Below, one piece after another: positions 1-8,445 of a stretch of 64,000 nt of DNA (positions within the stretch are counted from its first letter, which is position 1; the number at the start of each line of letters is the position of its first letter). The notes beneath the pieces are model-generated. The model did no database searches and was not told the origin of the DNA. It saw only the letters and a list, made by a program, of their open reading frames with translations. The stretch is taken from positions 62,001 through 126,000 of the forward strand of contig NZ_VOIQ01000004.1 of NCBI RefSeq assembly GCF_010470675.1, written 5' to 3'. The position numbers and the translations under genes were made by a program. The DNA is from Desulfovibrio sp. JC010. Its GTDB lineage: Bacteria; Desulfobacterota; Desulfovibrionia; Desulfovibrionales; Desulfovibrionaceae.

Positions 1-251
1 AGAAATGTACAGGCAAAAGCAAAGCCGATCTGGCTTCGGAATCCGGAATCTGGAATATCTACATTGAAAAAGACGGCTATGCCCGCACCCAGACCCTTGA
101 CCGCTATATGAGCATAGACACCCTGCCGGAACGACCGCGCTGGAAAAACATATACGCCACTGCGGAATTCGTAATCAGCAACTGTTCCGGCAAAACCGAA
201 GCTTCCGCCAAACTGGAACAAAATCTCAATCAGTTGAAAAAAATGTCGTGA
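1..251 (+). CDS. Partial CDS, C-terminal end of an unknown protein
   Basis: An open frame enters from the left edge and stops with TGA at 249-251; about 82 residues are visible. The visible part is hydrophilic, starts KCTGKSKADLASESGIW and ends QNLNQLKKMS, with no membrane segment or motif that I recognise. Codon use looks like the neighbouring genes, so it is probably the real end of a gene whose start lies outside the window. An imperfect inverted repeat overlaps the stop codon (247-271) and may end its transcript. No function can be assigned. Confidence 0.55.
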   Translation, partial: KCTGKSKADLASESGIWNIYIEKDGYARTQTLDRYMSIDTLPERPRWKNIYATAEFVISNCSGKTEASAKLEQNLNQLKKMS

Positions 252-271
252 CCGAAATAATTTCGATCACG
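247..271. other. Inverted repeat overlapping a stop codon
   Basis: CGTGACCGAAA and TTTCGATCACG are separated by TAA and pair at 10 of 11 positions. There is no T-run after either arm, so it is at best a non-canonical terminator or an mRNA 3' stabilising hairpin between the partial gene and the convergent gene ending at 304. Confidence 0.4.
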
Positions 272-303
272 ACACCTGCATAGCGATACTGATTCAATCT
301 TAA

Positions 304-2250
304 TCAGCGTCTTGCCCTGCGCGCACAAATCCCCAGCAAGCCGACCACAAACAATCCGCAAAGCTCCACAGACATACCCGCCTGCGGATTCAGCACACAC
401 CCGGTACCGCCCGATCCACCGGAAGTGCCCGGAACAACAGGGTCGTTAATCACGCCGGGGGTGTCATCCAAATCATAATCACCGTTATCTTTTACAGAGT
501 AGTTGACCGTATAGGTCCGCGCACCTTCAAGAATCATCTTCGGGTCAATATACTGCCCGCTGTTGCCTTCATCGGTAATCCAGAAATAGCCTTCTTCAGA
601 AGGATTTTTACCGGAGCTGTAGGTAAAGCTCTTGGATTCCTTATCCGGGAAGAGCTTGAAAAGGGCCACATCCTCAGCAGCACGTTCACCGAGACTTGAG
701 CTGTTGAAACAGAAATAGGCAACTTTTCCAGCTGTAACCGAGGCGGTAAATTCGTAGACATTTGCACCGAGCATGGAATCCATGCCCGGGCTCTGGTGCT
801 CTTTTTTTACTTCCGCTGTAGTCTTCACCTTCTTGGTGACCGAAGTCACAATCGCGCTGGTGCCTGTGGGCTGTGTTGCTGTAGGACTGACGGTTTTATC
901 AGCGCAACCTTCGGGGCTGACTATGTTGGGGATTTTAAAATAGTATGCGGCACCGGAGTTGGGTAGAGGGGGATTGCCAAAAAAATTATTTTTCTTTTCC
1001 TCTCTTTTTGATGAACCGATCAGGCTGTAATCACCACAAATAAAAACACTGCTACCTATCTTGGAGTCTGGCTCTGCTTCAAAATCGCCAATTGTCTTGG
1101 CTATACCCCAAGAGCCTATATCAGACTGGCTTTTTGAAAATAGGTAAGCTCCATAATGTGAAGCTATAAGTGCTAAATCACCTGAAATGGAAACATCACA
1201 TCCAAAATAGGCTAAATCCAAATTACGCGGTGTTCCACTCTCAAGCACGGCAGTTAATTTTTTAACGCCCCCCCACTGATCAGCCCCACCTTTATCCTTA
1301 GAATATATGTAAGCAGCTCCGAACCTTTTCTTCCTATTTCTTTCGGGAGCTCCAACAATAAGCAAGTCACCGGAAAGATCTACTGCGGACCCGAACCTCA
1401 TCTCCAGATCAAGATCAGAAGTTCCATCATCATTTTGAGCACGTACCTTTTTCGTAAACCTCCACTCTCCGGACGAGTCCTTGTCATAAAGATAAACAGC
1501 CCCATACGCATTAGCACCTATCTTCTCTCCCCTGGCACCAACAGCAAGAACAGCTTCAGTGAGAGAGACTGAACATCCGAAATGTGTATAGGCGGGGTCT
1601 CCTTCATTTTGAGGAAAGAGTTTCTGCACCAGCTTCCATTGACCGGGATTGTCCGGATCAGGATCAAAAACACAAACACTCCCTACTGCATCGTTGAAAC
1701 CAGCGCTCTGCTCCGATTGACCCACTACAATAGTTCCACCACTTATAGCCACACTCATCCCGAAACGATAAGACGAGGCAAGCGGCTCATCATGAAGAAC
1801 TTGTATCAGACCCCAGTCGTTTTTTCTGTCAAGGACATATACTGTACCGGCATTGTTCTCTCCCTCATAACGTTCACGAGAATTGGAAATAACCAGATAA
1901 TCCTCACTAAGGTCAATTACGCTTCCAAAAAATCCATAAGCAATGGCAGCACCGGCACTTAAATCATTCGCAGTTATTCTCTTTACAAGCCCCCAATTGT
2001 CAGGCCCACCTTCATCCTTGGAATAAATATATACAGCCCCGGCACTTACAAGCCCGTCGAAAGATTCCCCGTCAGCCCCAATAACTATCGTATCGCCATT
2101 AAAAACGACCTCTCCCCCAAATCGAGCTCCTTCCTGAATGCTATCGACAGCGTTTAGTTTTTTAATCAATTCAACAGGGAGAGCAGCAGAACAAACGACA
2201 GGGCTTAAAATCACCCCCAAAACAATCAGGGAAAGGATCAGCTTTTTCAC
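304..2250 (-). CDS. FG-GAP beta-propeller surface protein with C-terminal sorting-type tail
   Basis: 648 aa. A signal peptide (residues 1-22, ending VVCSA) is followed by about seven blades, each with an FG-G-V-[GD]-[ILV]-G core (for example RFGGEVVFNGDTIVIGAD near residue 44), typical of FG-GAP/integrin-alpha-like beta-propellers. After residue 470 comes a separate module whose end (VKDNGDYDLDDTPGVINDP) resembles the choice-of-anchor U domain. The C-terminus is a short Gly/Ser linker, GGTGC, a hydrophobic helix and RRARR, the tripartite plan of CTERM protein-sorting signals that carry a cysteine. It should therefore be exported and anchored at the cell surface; its ligand is unknown. An AGGAG ribosome site precedes the ATG. 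It is transcribed alone and is convergent with the partial gene at the left edge. Confidence 0.8.
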   Translation of the reverse strand: MKKLILSLIVLGVILSPVVCSAALPVELIKKLNAVDSIQEGARFGGEVVFNGDTIVIGADGESFDGLVSAGAVYIYSKDEGGPDNWGLVKRITANDLSAGAAIAYGFFGSVIDLSEDYLVISNSRERYEGENNAGTVYVLDRKNDWGLIQVLHDEPLASSYRFGMSVAISGGTIVVGQSEQSAGFNDAVGSVCVFDPDPDNPGQWKLVQKLFPQNEGDPAYTHFGCSVSLTEAVLAVGARGEKIGANAYGAVYLYDKDSSGEWRFTKKVRAQNDDGTSDLDLEMRFGSAVDLSGDLLIVGAPERNRKKRFGAAYIYSKDKGGADQWGGVKKLTAVLESGTPRNLDLAYFGCDVSISGDLALIASHYGAYLFSKSQSDIGSWGIAKTIGDFEAEPDSKIGSSVFICGDYSLIGSSKREEKKNNFFGNPPLPNSGAAYYFKIPNIVSPEGCADKTVSPTATQPTGTSAIVTSVTKKVKTTAEVKKEHQSPGMDSMLGANVYEFTASVTAGKVAYFCFNSSSLGERAAEDVALFKLFPDKESKSFTYSSGKNPSEEGYFWITDEGNSGQYIDPKMILEGARTYTVNYSVKDNGDYDLDDTPGVINDPVVPGTSGGSGGTGCVLNPQAGMSVELCGLFVVGLLGICARRARR

Positions 2251-2424
2251 AACGGGACTCCTGAAAGAGAAATTTTAACTTTGGTAAACAGACCTGTTCG
2301 GAAACAGCCTCCGAGCTTAAAACTACAATTTTACCAATTCCTTCAGGTTTATAATTTGTCAAAGAATTTGCACGTGAATTCCCGTGAAAAACACATAAAC
2401 GATTTATTTATCAGCACCTTACCT

Positions 2425-2468
2425 AAAAACGCACAAAGTCCCTGAAGCAGAGCTTCAGGGACTTTGTG
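2425..2468 (-). terminator. Rho-independent terminator of the EF-hand gene
   Basis: A perfect 17-bp stem (2432-2448 with 2452-2468) and a 3-nt loop are followed on the minus strand by GCGTTTTTAGG. It lies just past the stop codon of the EF-hand gene. Confidence 0.85.
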
Positions 2469-2497
2469 AATCAGACCATTAAAAAGTATTAATCAGC

Positions 2498-3268
2498 TTA
2501 ATATTGGAATTTCACCGAAGATTGAGAGGCGGCAGCGAAAAATTCAGAAGCCTGATTCTGGTAGGCACGAATTCCCGCCATGTGTCTTGCGGAAGGACCT
2601 TGCTGCTGTTCTTTCTGTTCTGATTCATCAGTTTTTTCAGCGTTGATCCCGGCCACCTTTTCGGCCTGCAGTTCTTCTTCCTCAGAAACAACACCGTCTT
2701 TATTCAGATCTTTTTCTTCTTCGTCTTCTTCCTTGCGGAAGAAATTCTTTTCAAACTCAGACAAAGCCTCGGAGAATAAACTTCCGTCCCCCTGCTCCTC
2801 TGGCTGTTGCTCTTCACCTACTACAGAGTCTATGTCAGCCTGCGAGACTTTCCCGTCCCCGTCTGAATCAAGCATGTTGAATGTATCTTCATCCAGACCG
2901 CTATCTTCAAAGCCGACCATCTGCTGCGCGGCAGGATTAGGAGCCTTGGCGGCAACTTCTTCCGCCTGCTGCATCTGGACATCAAGCTTGCCCAGCTCGC
3001 CCTTTTCCTTCTGCAGCTTTTCAAGAACGGCCTGCACTTCAGTGGGAGTGACACTGCCATTCCCATCAGTATCGAGCTTGGAGAATTCTTCCTTGCTTAA
3101 ACCTGACTCATCAAGAGTAAGGATGCCGTTACTATCCTTATCCTTCGATATCATTAATGAATCAAGAAAATCACCCTGCTGCCTTTGCTCTGAAATCCTT
3201 GATTCATCGGGAGCATAATTCGCACTCAGCTGCGAATTTTCAGGTCCGTCAATTCCTGAAATACTCAT
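2498..3268 (-). CDS. EF-hand calcium-binding protein
   Basis: 256 aa, very acidic, with no clear signal peptide. Four canonical 12-residue EF-hand loops can be read: D43-KDSNGILTLD-E54, D66-TDGNGSVTPT-E77, D134-SDGDGKVSQA-D145 and D187-LNKDGVVSEE-E198. The first two form a close pair; the last two are separated by Gln/Glu-rich linkers. Residues 83-107 and 200-225 are likely helical. Proteins of this kind buffer or sense calcium; where this one acts is not evident. The start is supported by an AGGAG site, and a strong terminator follows the gene. Function beyond calcium binding is unknown. Confidence 0.8.
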   Translation of the reverse strand: MSISGIDGPENSQLSANYAPDESRISEQRQQGDFLDSLMISKDKDSNGILTLDESGLSKEEFSKLDTDGNGSVTPTEVQAVLEKLQKEKGELGKLDVQMQQAEEVAAKAPNPAAQQMVGFEDSGLDEDTFNMLDSDGDGKVSQADIDSVVGEEQQPEEQGDGSLFSEALSEFEKNFFRKEEDEEEKDLNKDGVVSEEEELQAEKVAGINAEKTDESEQKEQQQGPSARHMAGIRAYQNQASEFFAAASQSSVKFQY

Positions 3269-3520
3269 TATAACTACTCCTGATTTATCCCCATTTGACC
3301 GGGGGAAATAATTACCTGACAGAAAACATTAAGAAACATAAAACAATTATCATTCCAATACTCAGATGCAGAAACACAAATTAATCCATTGTTTATAGCT
3401 GTCTGGCATCTAAAAAAGACACCTCGCTCAATTAGAAATCTGTAGTACTGAGCTGTTACCACTGCCACTCCGTCCTTTGCTAATCTGCTTGGATCAACAC
3501 AACAAAACAGGAGACAGACA

Positions 3521-4078
3521 ATGGCTAAGAAAATTCTGATGATCGTCGGTGACTTTGTGGAAGATTATGAAGTAATGGTTCCCTTTCAGGCCCTGCAGGC
3601 CATGGGCTTTGAAGTGGATGCAATCTGCCCGGACAAAAAAGCCGGGGAACAGGTAGCTACTGCTGTTCATGATTTTGAAAGCCAGCAGACCTATCTTGAA
3701 CGGCCCGGCCACAATTTCACCCTCAATGCCGACTTTGACAGCGTTAAAACCGGGGATTATGCTGCTTTGGTGGTTCCCGGCGGCAGGGCCCCCGAATACC
3801 TGCGCCTGAATGAAAAGGTTCTCGACATGGTCCGTGATTTTTCCGACCGCCCCGTTGCCGCCATCTGCCACGGACCGCAGCTTCTTGCAGCAGCAGGAAC
3901 ACTTGAAGGTAAAAAAGTTTCCGCCTACCCGGCCTGCGCACCTGAAGTTAAACTGGCCGGAGGGGAATATGTTGAAATCGACCTTGATGATGCCGTTTGC
4001 GACGGTAATCTCATAACCGCTCCCGCATGGCCCGCCCATCCCAAATGGCTGCGATTGCTGGTGGACCAAATCGGATAA
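3521..4078 (+). CDS. DJ-1/PfpI family protein
   Basis: 185 aa, the full length of a single-domain DJ-1/PfpI protein. It starts with the family's beta-strand [15 protein letters not shown], in which E14 is the conserved acidic residue, and carries the nucleophile elbow AICHGPQ (C116, H117). Members act as deglycases/glyoxalases, chaperones or peptidases; the substrate here cannot be told. An AGGAG site lies 7 nt before the ATG. The RHH gene 54 bp downstream on the same strand may share its transcript and the terminator at 4427-4455. Confidence 0.88.
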   Translation: MAKKILMIVGDFVEDYEVMVPFQALQAMGFEVDAICPDKKAGEQVATAVHDFESQQTYLERPGHNFTLNADFDSVKTGDYAALVVPGGRAPEYLRLNEKVLDMVRDFSDRPVAAICHGPQLLAAAGTLEGKKVSAYPACAPEVKLAGGEYVEIDLDDAVCDGNLITAPAWPAHPKWLRLLVDQIG

Positions 4079-4132
4079 CCGGGTTTACCGGATAACCAGA
4101 CAGGCGGGAGATAAGTTCACGAGGATATCCCA

Positions 4133-4399
4133 ATGTGTGAAATATACGCCTCCACCCCGCCGCCAGAATATGAACAGCTGACCCGCTCCATCAGGATAAA
4201 CGGAGCTGTAACCAGTATCCGTCTGGAACAACGATTCTGGAAAATTCTTGATGAGCTGGCTGAGGAAGAACAAACCAGCACAGGCAAGTTTATCTCAACC
4301 CTGCATAATGAGGCATACAGCCTCAATGGGGAAATCTCGAATTTTGCTTCCCTGCTGCGTGTTGTATGCACCACCTATCTGGTGAATAAGGCCGCCTGA
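4133..4399 (+). CDS. Ribbon-helix-helix domain protein (RHH_4 type)
   Basis: 88 aa. The sequence from TRSIRINGAVTSIRLEQRF through the two helices (WKILDELAEEE, TGKFISTLHNEAY) and NFASLLRVVCTTYL matches the family of small ribbon-helix-helix proteins annotated as RHH_4. The fold suggests a dimeric DNA-binding protein, but members of this group have no well-defined targets. It follows the DJ-1 gene by 54 bp and is closed by a strong terminator. Confidence 0.8.
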   Translation: MCEIYASTPPPEYEQLTRSIRINGAVTSIRLEQRFWKILDELAEEEQTSTGKFISTLHNEAYSLNGEISNFASLLRVVCTTYLVNKAA

Positions 4400-4426
4400 A
4401 GCTGCTGTAATTCATAAGACTTAACA

Positions 4427-4455
4427 AAGCCCGCCATACTGATGGCGGGCTTTTT
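4427..4455 (+). terminator. Rho-independent terminator
   Basis: GCCCGCCAT (4429-4437) pairs with ATGGCGGGC (4442-4450) around an ACTG loop, followed by TTTTTATTT. It ends the DJ-1/RHH transcript. Confidence 0.9.
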
Positions 4456-4467
4456 ATTTAATGCTCG

Positions 4468-4494
4468 TTGACACGATTTTATGATACGTATACA
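4468..4494 (+). promoter_or_regulatory. Candidate promoter of the ABC importer operon
   Basis: TTGACA (4468-4473) lies 15 bp before TATACA (4489-4494), or 17 bp before TACATC. The -10 region sits in a weak dyad (TGATACGTATACATCA, 4482-4497) that could bind a metal-responsive repressor. Spacing is short and no known box fits well. Confidence 0.35.
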
Positions 4495-4559
4495 TCAAAT
4501 ACATATTGATTTTAAATAACATCCTTACAACCGCTGACCAAATCATATCTGAGGTGCTC

Positions 4560-5669
4560 ATGAATAAATTTTTTACCGCTCTCCTGTCTCTGCTCATTAC
4601 CCTGTGCATCTCCATTCCGGCCCTTGCCGGTACACGCACCATCACCGATATGGCCGGGCGTACGGTTGGAATTCCGGAAAAAGTGGAGCGGGTCATCTGT
4701 TCCGGTCCGGGCTGTTTGCGTTACCTGACTTACATTCAGGGGCAGGATATGATTGTGGGTGTGGATTCCATTGAGCACCGCAAGACCAGATTCGATGCCC
4801 GGCCATACGCAATCGCCAATCCGCAATTCAAGAAGATGCCGCTCATCGGTGAATTCCGGGGGCATGACAACCCGGAACTGATCCTCGGCCTTGAACCGCA
4901 GCCGCAGGTTATCTTCAAGACATACAAGGACATGGGCTACGACCCGGACGAACTGCAGGCCAAGACCGGAATTCCGGTAATCTGTGTTTCATACGCCAGT
5001 CTTGCTGCCAAACGAGACGTTATCTACAAGTCCCTGCAACTCATGGGCGAAGTCATCGGCAAACAGGAACGGGCCAAGGCTGTCTGTGACTTCATGGAAA
5101 GTGAAATCAGCGACCTGAAAAAAAGAACCGCAGGCATCCCCAAAGAAAAACGCATTGCCTGTTACGTGGGCGGCATTGCCAAAAAAGGTCCGCACGGATT
5201 TCAATCCACTGAACCGGCCTATCCGCCGTTCCGTTTTGTAAATGCCATCAATGTGGCCTGTCCGCCCAAGGGCAAAGGCAAGCCCCTGCAGCATGCCAAT
5301 GTTTCCAAAGAGCAGATCGTTGCCTGGAACCCGGAAATCCTTTTTGTGGATATTTCCACTTCCCAACTGGGCGAAAACGCCGGGGCCATCCATGAAATCA
5401 AGACCGACCCGGCCTACCAGTCCCTTGACGCCGTAGCATCCGGCAAGGTCTACACCGTACTGCCTTACAACTGGTATTCACGTAACTACGGCTCCATCAT
5501 TGCCGATGCCTATTACGTGGGCAAAGTGCTCTACCCTGAGAAATTCAAGGACATTGATCCTGCCGCCAAAGCTGATTCCATTTATTCATTCATGGTAGGC
5601 AGCCCGGTTCTGGATACAATGACAAAAGCCTTCAGCGTAAAAGGCTTTGAAAAGCTGGAGCTGAACTAG
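4560..5669 (+). CDS. Periplasmic substrate-binding protein of a type II (iron/metal-type) ABC importer
   Basis: 369 aa from the ATG at 4560, chosen because it gives a clean signal peptide (residues 1-22, ending IPALA) and follows GAGGTG; an in-frame start at 4506 has no such support. The mature part begins TRTITDMAGRTVGIPEKVERVI, the signature opening of the FepB/BtuF/MolA-like helical-backbone binding proteins (COG0614). The family binds ferric siderophores, cobalamin, haem or molybdate/tungstate. The next two genes encode the matching permease and ATPase. The FmdE-like protein downstream makes a metal oxyanion or metal complex a reasonable guess for the substrate. Confidence 0.88.
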   Translation: MNKFFTALLSLLITLCISIPALAGTRTITDMAGRTVGIPEKVERVICSGPGCLRYLTYIQGQDMIVGVDSIEHRKTRFDARPYAIANPQFKKMPLIGEFRGHDNPELILGLEPQPQVIFKTYKDMGYDPDELQAKTGIPVICVSYASLAAKRDVIYKSLQLMGEVIGKQERAKAVCDFMESEISDLKKRTAGIPKEKRIACYVGGIAKKGPHGFQSTEPAYPPFRFVNAINVACPPKGKGKPLQHANVSKEQIVAWNPEILFVDISTSQLGENAGAIHEIKTDPAYQSLDAVASGKVYTVLPYNWYSRNYGSIIADAYYVGKVLYPEKFKDIDPAAKADSIYSFMVGSPVLDTMTKAFSVKGFEKLELN

Positions 5670-5672
5670 ATT

Positions 5673-6740
5673 ATGCACTTTGATGACGGACAAATACCTG
5701 CAGAGTATTCACATCATATCAGGCAGAAATCTTTATTTATCGCTGTGGGAATACCGCTGGCCGGAATCATGCTGATCACCTCCATCGGCATGGGTCCTGT
5801 CTCCATCTCCGGTCTTGAAACCCTGCTGACCCTGCTTGGGGATACGGTCTCCAAAAGATTTGACCTGATCATATGGAACATCAGGCTTCCGCAGGCCCTG
5901 ACCGCTCTGGCCGCAGGGGCTGGTCTCTCTGTGGCCGGGGCGGTCATGCAGGCCATCCTGCGCAACCCTCTGGGCTCGCCGTTCACTCTGGGAATTTCCC
6001 ACGCCGCCGCCTTCGGGGCCGCTGTGTCGGTCATGCTGCTGGACCTCGGCACCATGACCAGCTCCAACGTGGGAGCAGTGACCATCAACTCCCCCTACCT
6101 GACCACCATGGTCGCTTTCGGGTTCAGTCTAGTCGCCACCTTTGCCATCATCGCCATTTCCCGCACCCGCAGGGCCACACCGGAAGTCATGGTCCTCACC
6201 GGAGTGGCCCTTGGCGCACTTTTCACCGCCGGAACCATGTTTCTGCAATATTTCGCCGATGATGTGCAGCTGGCGGCCATGGTCTTCTGGACCTTCGGGG
6301 ATGTGGCCCGGGCCACATGGACTGAGCTGGGCATAATCAGCGCGGTAACCGTCATCGCCTACATCTGGTTCACGGCCAACCGCTGGAATTTCAATGCCAT
6401 CGAAGCCGGAGACGAAACAGCCAAAGGGTTGGGCGTAAAAGTGGAACAGGTACGCATGACCGGGATGCTGCTGGCCTCGCTGGTCACTGCGGTCATTGTT
6501 TCGTTTCTAGGCATAATCGGATTTGTGGGGCTGGTCTGTCCGCATATGGTCCGGCGGTTGATCGGTGATGACTACCGGTTTCTGCTTCCGGCATCCTGTA
6601 TTGTGGGAGCGGTATTGCTGCTGGCTGCGGACACTGCGGCCCGGCTCATGCTGGCCCCCAATGTGCTCCCGGTATCGGTACTGACCGCCTTCCTCGGTGC
6701 TCCGGTTTTCATCTGGCTGATCATCAGGGGGAGCAAATGA
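5673..6740 (+). CDS. FecCD/BtuC-type ABC permease
   Basis: 355 aa with about ten hydrophobic segments, starting after a short cytoplasmic N-terminus. It carries family stretches such as LPQALTALAAGAGLSVAGAV and a C-terminal GFVGLVCPHMVRRLIG, which forms the coupling helix contacting the ATPase. It begins 4 nt after the binding-protein stop codon, and its own stop overlaps the ATPase start (ATGA), so the three genes are translationally coupled. It should form the homodimeric inner-membrane channel of a type II importer. Confidence 0.92.
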   Translation: MHFDDGQIPAEYSHHIRQKSLFIAVGIPLAGIMLITSIGMGPVSISGLETLLTLLGDTVSKRFDLIIWNIRLPQALTALAAGAGLSVAGAVMQAILRNPLGSPFTLGISHAAAFGAAVSVMLLDLGTMTSSNVGAVTINSPYLTTMVAFGFSLVATFAIIAISRTRRATPEVMVLTGVALGALFTAGTMFLQYFADDVQLAAMVFWTFGDVARATWTELGIISAVTVIAYIWFTANRWNFNAIEAGDETAKGLGVKVEQVRMTGMLLASLVTAVIVSFLGIIGFVGLVCPHMVRRLIGDDYRFLLPASCIVGAVLLLAADTAARLMLAPNVLPVSVLTAFLGAPVFIWLIIRGSK

Positions 6741-7555
6741 ACATCAGGGTAAACGGTATAAATTTCAGCTACAACGGCACCCCGGTACTTGAAGGGGTCG
6801 ACTTCAAAGTGGACCGCGGCGAGCTGCTGGCCATCCTCGGCCCCAACGGAGCGGGCAAGACAACCCTGCTCAAATGCATGAACGCAATCCACAGGCCGGA
6901 AAACGGATCGGTACTGGTCAAGGACAAGGATGTGTTCAAACTTGCTTCCGACGACATTGCCCGTTTGATCGGCTATGTTCCGCAACGGGTGGAGCCAGCC
7001 CGCTTAACCGTCTTTGATGCCGTGCTCATGGGCCGCAAGCCGCATATCAAATGGCGGGTCCGCGACCACGATATCTGTATTGTGGATGCAGCCCTGAAGC
7101 GACTTTCCCTGAACCATCTTTCCCTGCGCTATATCGACCTGCTCAGCGGCGGGGAGTTGCAGAAAGTCAGCATTGCCCGCGCCCTCGTGCAGGAACCGGA
7201 AGTGCTTTTGCTGGACGAACCGACAAGTTCCCTCGACCTTAAGAACCAGCTGGAAATCCTGCGTACGGTGCGCGCTGTAGTCAAAGGGCACAAGGTCTCG
7301 GCCATCATGACCATGCATGACCTGAACACAGCCCTGCGCTATGCGGACAAATTCATTTTCCTCAAGGACGGCAAGGTCTGCGGGTGCGGCGGCAAGGATT
7401 CAATCTGTCCGGGGATAATAGAAGACGTTTATGGAGTGGAAGTGGAAATCGAAATGCGCAAAGGTTATCCGGTCATCCATCCCGTGGAAGATTTAGAGGC
7501 ACTGGATTACGAGCACGAATTAGCCCACGGACATATTCATGAGGTAAGACAGTAA
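6737..7555 (+). CDS. ABC importer ATPase (FepC/BtuD type)
   Basis: 272 aa with all nucleotide-binding motifs: Walker A GPNGAGKTT (35-43), Q-loop Q83, signature LSGGE (136-140), Walker B VLLLDE (156-161) and H-loop H194. The last 40 residues beyond the core are His/Glu-rich (ALDYEHELAHGHIHE), unusual for the family and possibly metal-binding. The gene overlaps the permease by 4 nt. A repeat element begins 3 nt after the stop codon. Confidence 0.93.
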   Translation: MNIRVNGINFSYNGTPVLEGVDFKVDRGELLAILGPNGAGKTTLLKCMNAIHRPENGSVLVKDKDVFKLASDDIARLIGYVPQRVEPARLTVFDAVLMGRKPHIKWRVRDHDICIVDAALKRLSLNHLSLRYIDLLSGGELQKVSIARALVQEPEVLLLDEPTSSLDLKNQLEILRTVRAVVKGHKVSAIMTMHDLNTALRYADKFIFLKDGKVCGCGGKDSICPGIIEDVYGVEVEIEMRKGYPVIHPVEDLEALDYEHELAHGHIHEVRQ

Positions 7556-7557
7556 TT

Positions 7558-7642
7558 TGCCTCCGGCGGCCCTTCGGGGACCCTGCCGGGGGCCTTAAAC
7601 CCTTTTGCAAAAGGGTTTAAGAATCCCAAAACCTTTTATTAG
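7558..7642 (+). repeat. Intergenic repeat copy R1 (forward)
   Basis: Starts TGCCTCCGGCGGCCC three bases after the ATPase stop codon. The first part can fold as GCCTCCGG pairing with CCGGGGGC, enclosing CCC-TTCG-GGG, a UUCG tetraloop hairpin. It is followed by a perfect 26-bp palindrome (7595-7620, half TTAAACCCTTTTG) and the tail GAATCCCAAAACCTTTTATT. Confidence 0.85.
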
Positions 7643-7663
7643 TTTTAATTGTAATAATTAAAA

Positions 7664-7747
7664 CGGCGAAGCCCTACTAAAAGTTTAGGAGAGTCCAGAG
7701 AACCCTTTCCAAAGGGTTCTTTGGCCCTCGGAGAGCCGCCGGAGGCA
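7664..7747 (-). repeat. Intergenic repeat copy R2 (reverse), head-to-head with R1
   Basis: On the minus strand it reads GCCTCCGGCGGCTCTCCGAG, then a hairpin with arms AGAACCCTTT (7699-7720), then CTCTGGACTCTCCTAAAC. The palindrome differs from R1 but keeps its pairing. It lies only 6 bp before the fmdE-like ATG. With R1 it makes a composite of about 190 bp joined by a small AT hairpin (7643-7663). Confidence 0.8.
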
Positions 7748-7752
7748 TTCTT

Positions 7753-8364
7753 ATGACTAGCTATTTTTCTGATGATACAATCAAACGCACCATTGAATTT
7801 CACGGACATCAGTGTCCCGGACTTGCTATCGGCATCCGGGCGGCAGAACTTTGCCTGCGTGAACTTGGGCATCATGACGACTCACCCATTGTTGCTATCT
7901 GTGAAACCGACATGTGCGGAGTGGACGCAATTCAGTTCCTGACCGGATGTTCCGTGGGCAAGGGAAACCTGATTCTCAAGGACCATGGCAAGATGGCTTT
8001 TACTTTTTACCGCCGCAAAGACGGCAAGGGATTCCGGGCCATGCTCAACCCTGATTTCATCGGCGGATTACGCGCGGAAATGGGCCGTCTCATGGGAGTT
8101 GTTTTTGAAGGCAACCCGACCCCGGAAGAGGAAGAAAAATGCAAAGAAGTCCGCGCTGAATGCGAAAAAGAGTACTACGCAGCTGACCTTGCGGACATGT
8201 TCCTCAAACAGGAACCGCAAATACGCATGCCCCGGCCTGCATCCATCCTGCAATCCCTTGTATGCGAGGATTGCGGGGAAGCGCACATGGAGTCACGTTC
8301 CAGAAGATTTGCAGGACAAACCCTGTGTTTGACCTGCTTCGAAAAAGTAGAACAGAAAATTTAA
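7753..8364 (+). CDS. FmdE-like protein (formylmethanofuran dehydrogenase subunit E family) with C-terminal zinc ribbon
   Basis: 203 aa. The N-terminal domain carries the FmdE signature FHGHQCPGLAIG (H17, H19, C21) followed by CETDMCGVDAIQ and a GKGN motif. The C-terminus is a separate four-cysteine ribbon (CEDC ... CLTC, about residues 170-193). In methanogens the family is tied to Mo/W formylmethanofuran dehydrogenase; in sulfate reducers such stand-alone copies occur without that enzyme and their role is unclear. Its position after a metal-type ABC importer suggests metal or metal-cofactor handling (inference). No good ribosome site is visible because repeat R2 abuts the start codon. Confidence 0.85.
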   Translation: MTSYFSDDTIKRTIEFHGHQCPGLAIGIRAAELCLRELGHHDDSPIVAICETDMCGVDAIQFLTGCSVGKGNLILKDHGKMAFTFYRRKDGKGFRAMLNPDFIGGLRAEMGRLMGVVFEGNPTPEEEEKCKEVRAECEKEYYAADLADMFLKQEPQIRMPRPASILQSLVCEDCGEAHMESRSRRFAGQTLCLTCFEKVEQKI

Positions 8365-8380
8365 AAAATTTTCCGCAAAA

Positions 8381-8426
8381 TAAAATTAAGCCCGCCTGTT
8401 GGAAAAACAGGCGGGCTTTAATTTTA
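8381..8426. terminator. Bidirectional terminator between convergent genes
   Basis: A 20-bp arm (8381-8400, ending AAGCCCGCCTGTT) pairs with 8406-8426 around a GGAAA loop, with A-rich and T-rich flanks. It works on paper for both fmdE and the RND operon. Confidence 0.88.
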
Positions 8427-8445
8427 TGCAAGTTACTTAAACAAA

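Noticed and set aside
4456-4559. Riboswitch (cobalamin or molybdenum cofactor type) before the ABC importer
   Set aside because: The space is only about 100 bp and shows no B12 box, Moco-type stems or large conserved fold.
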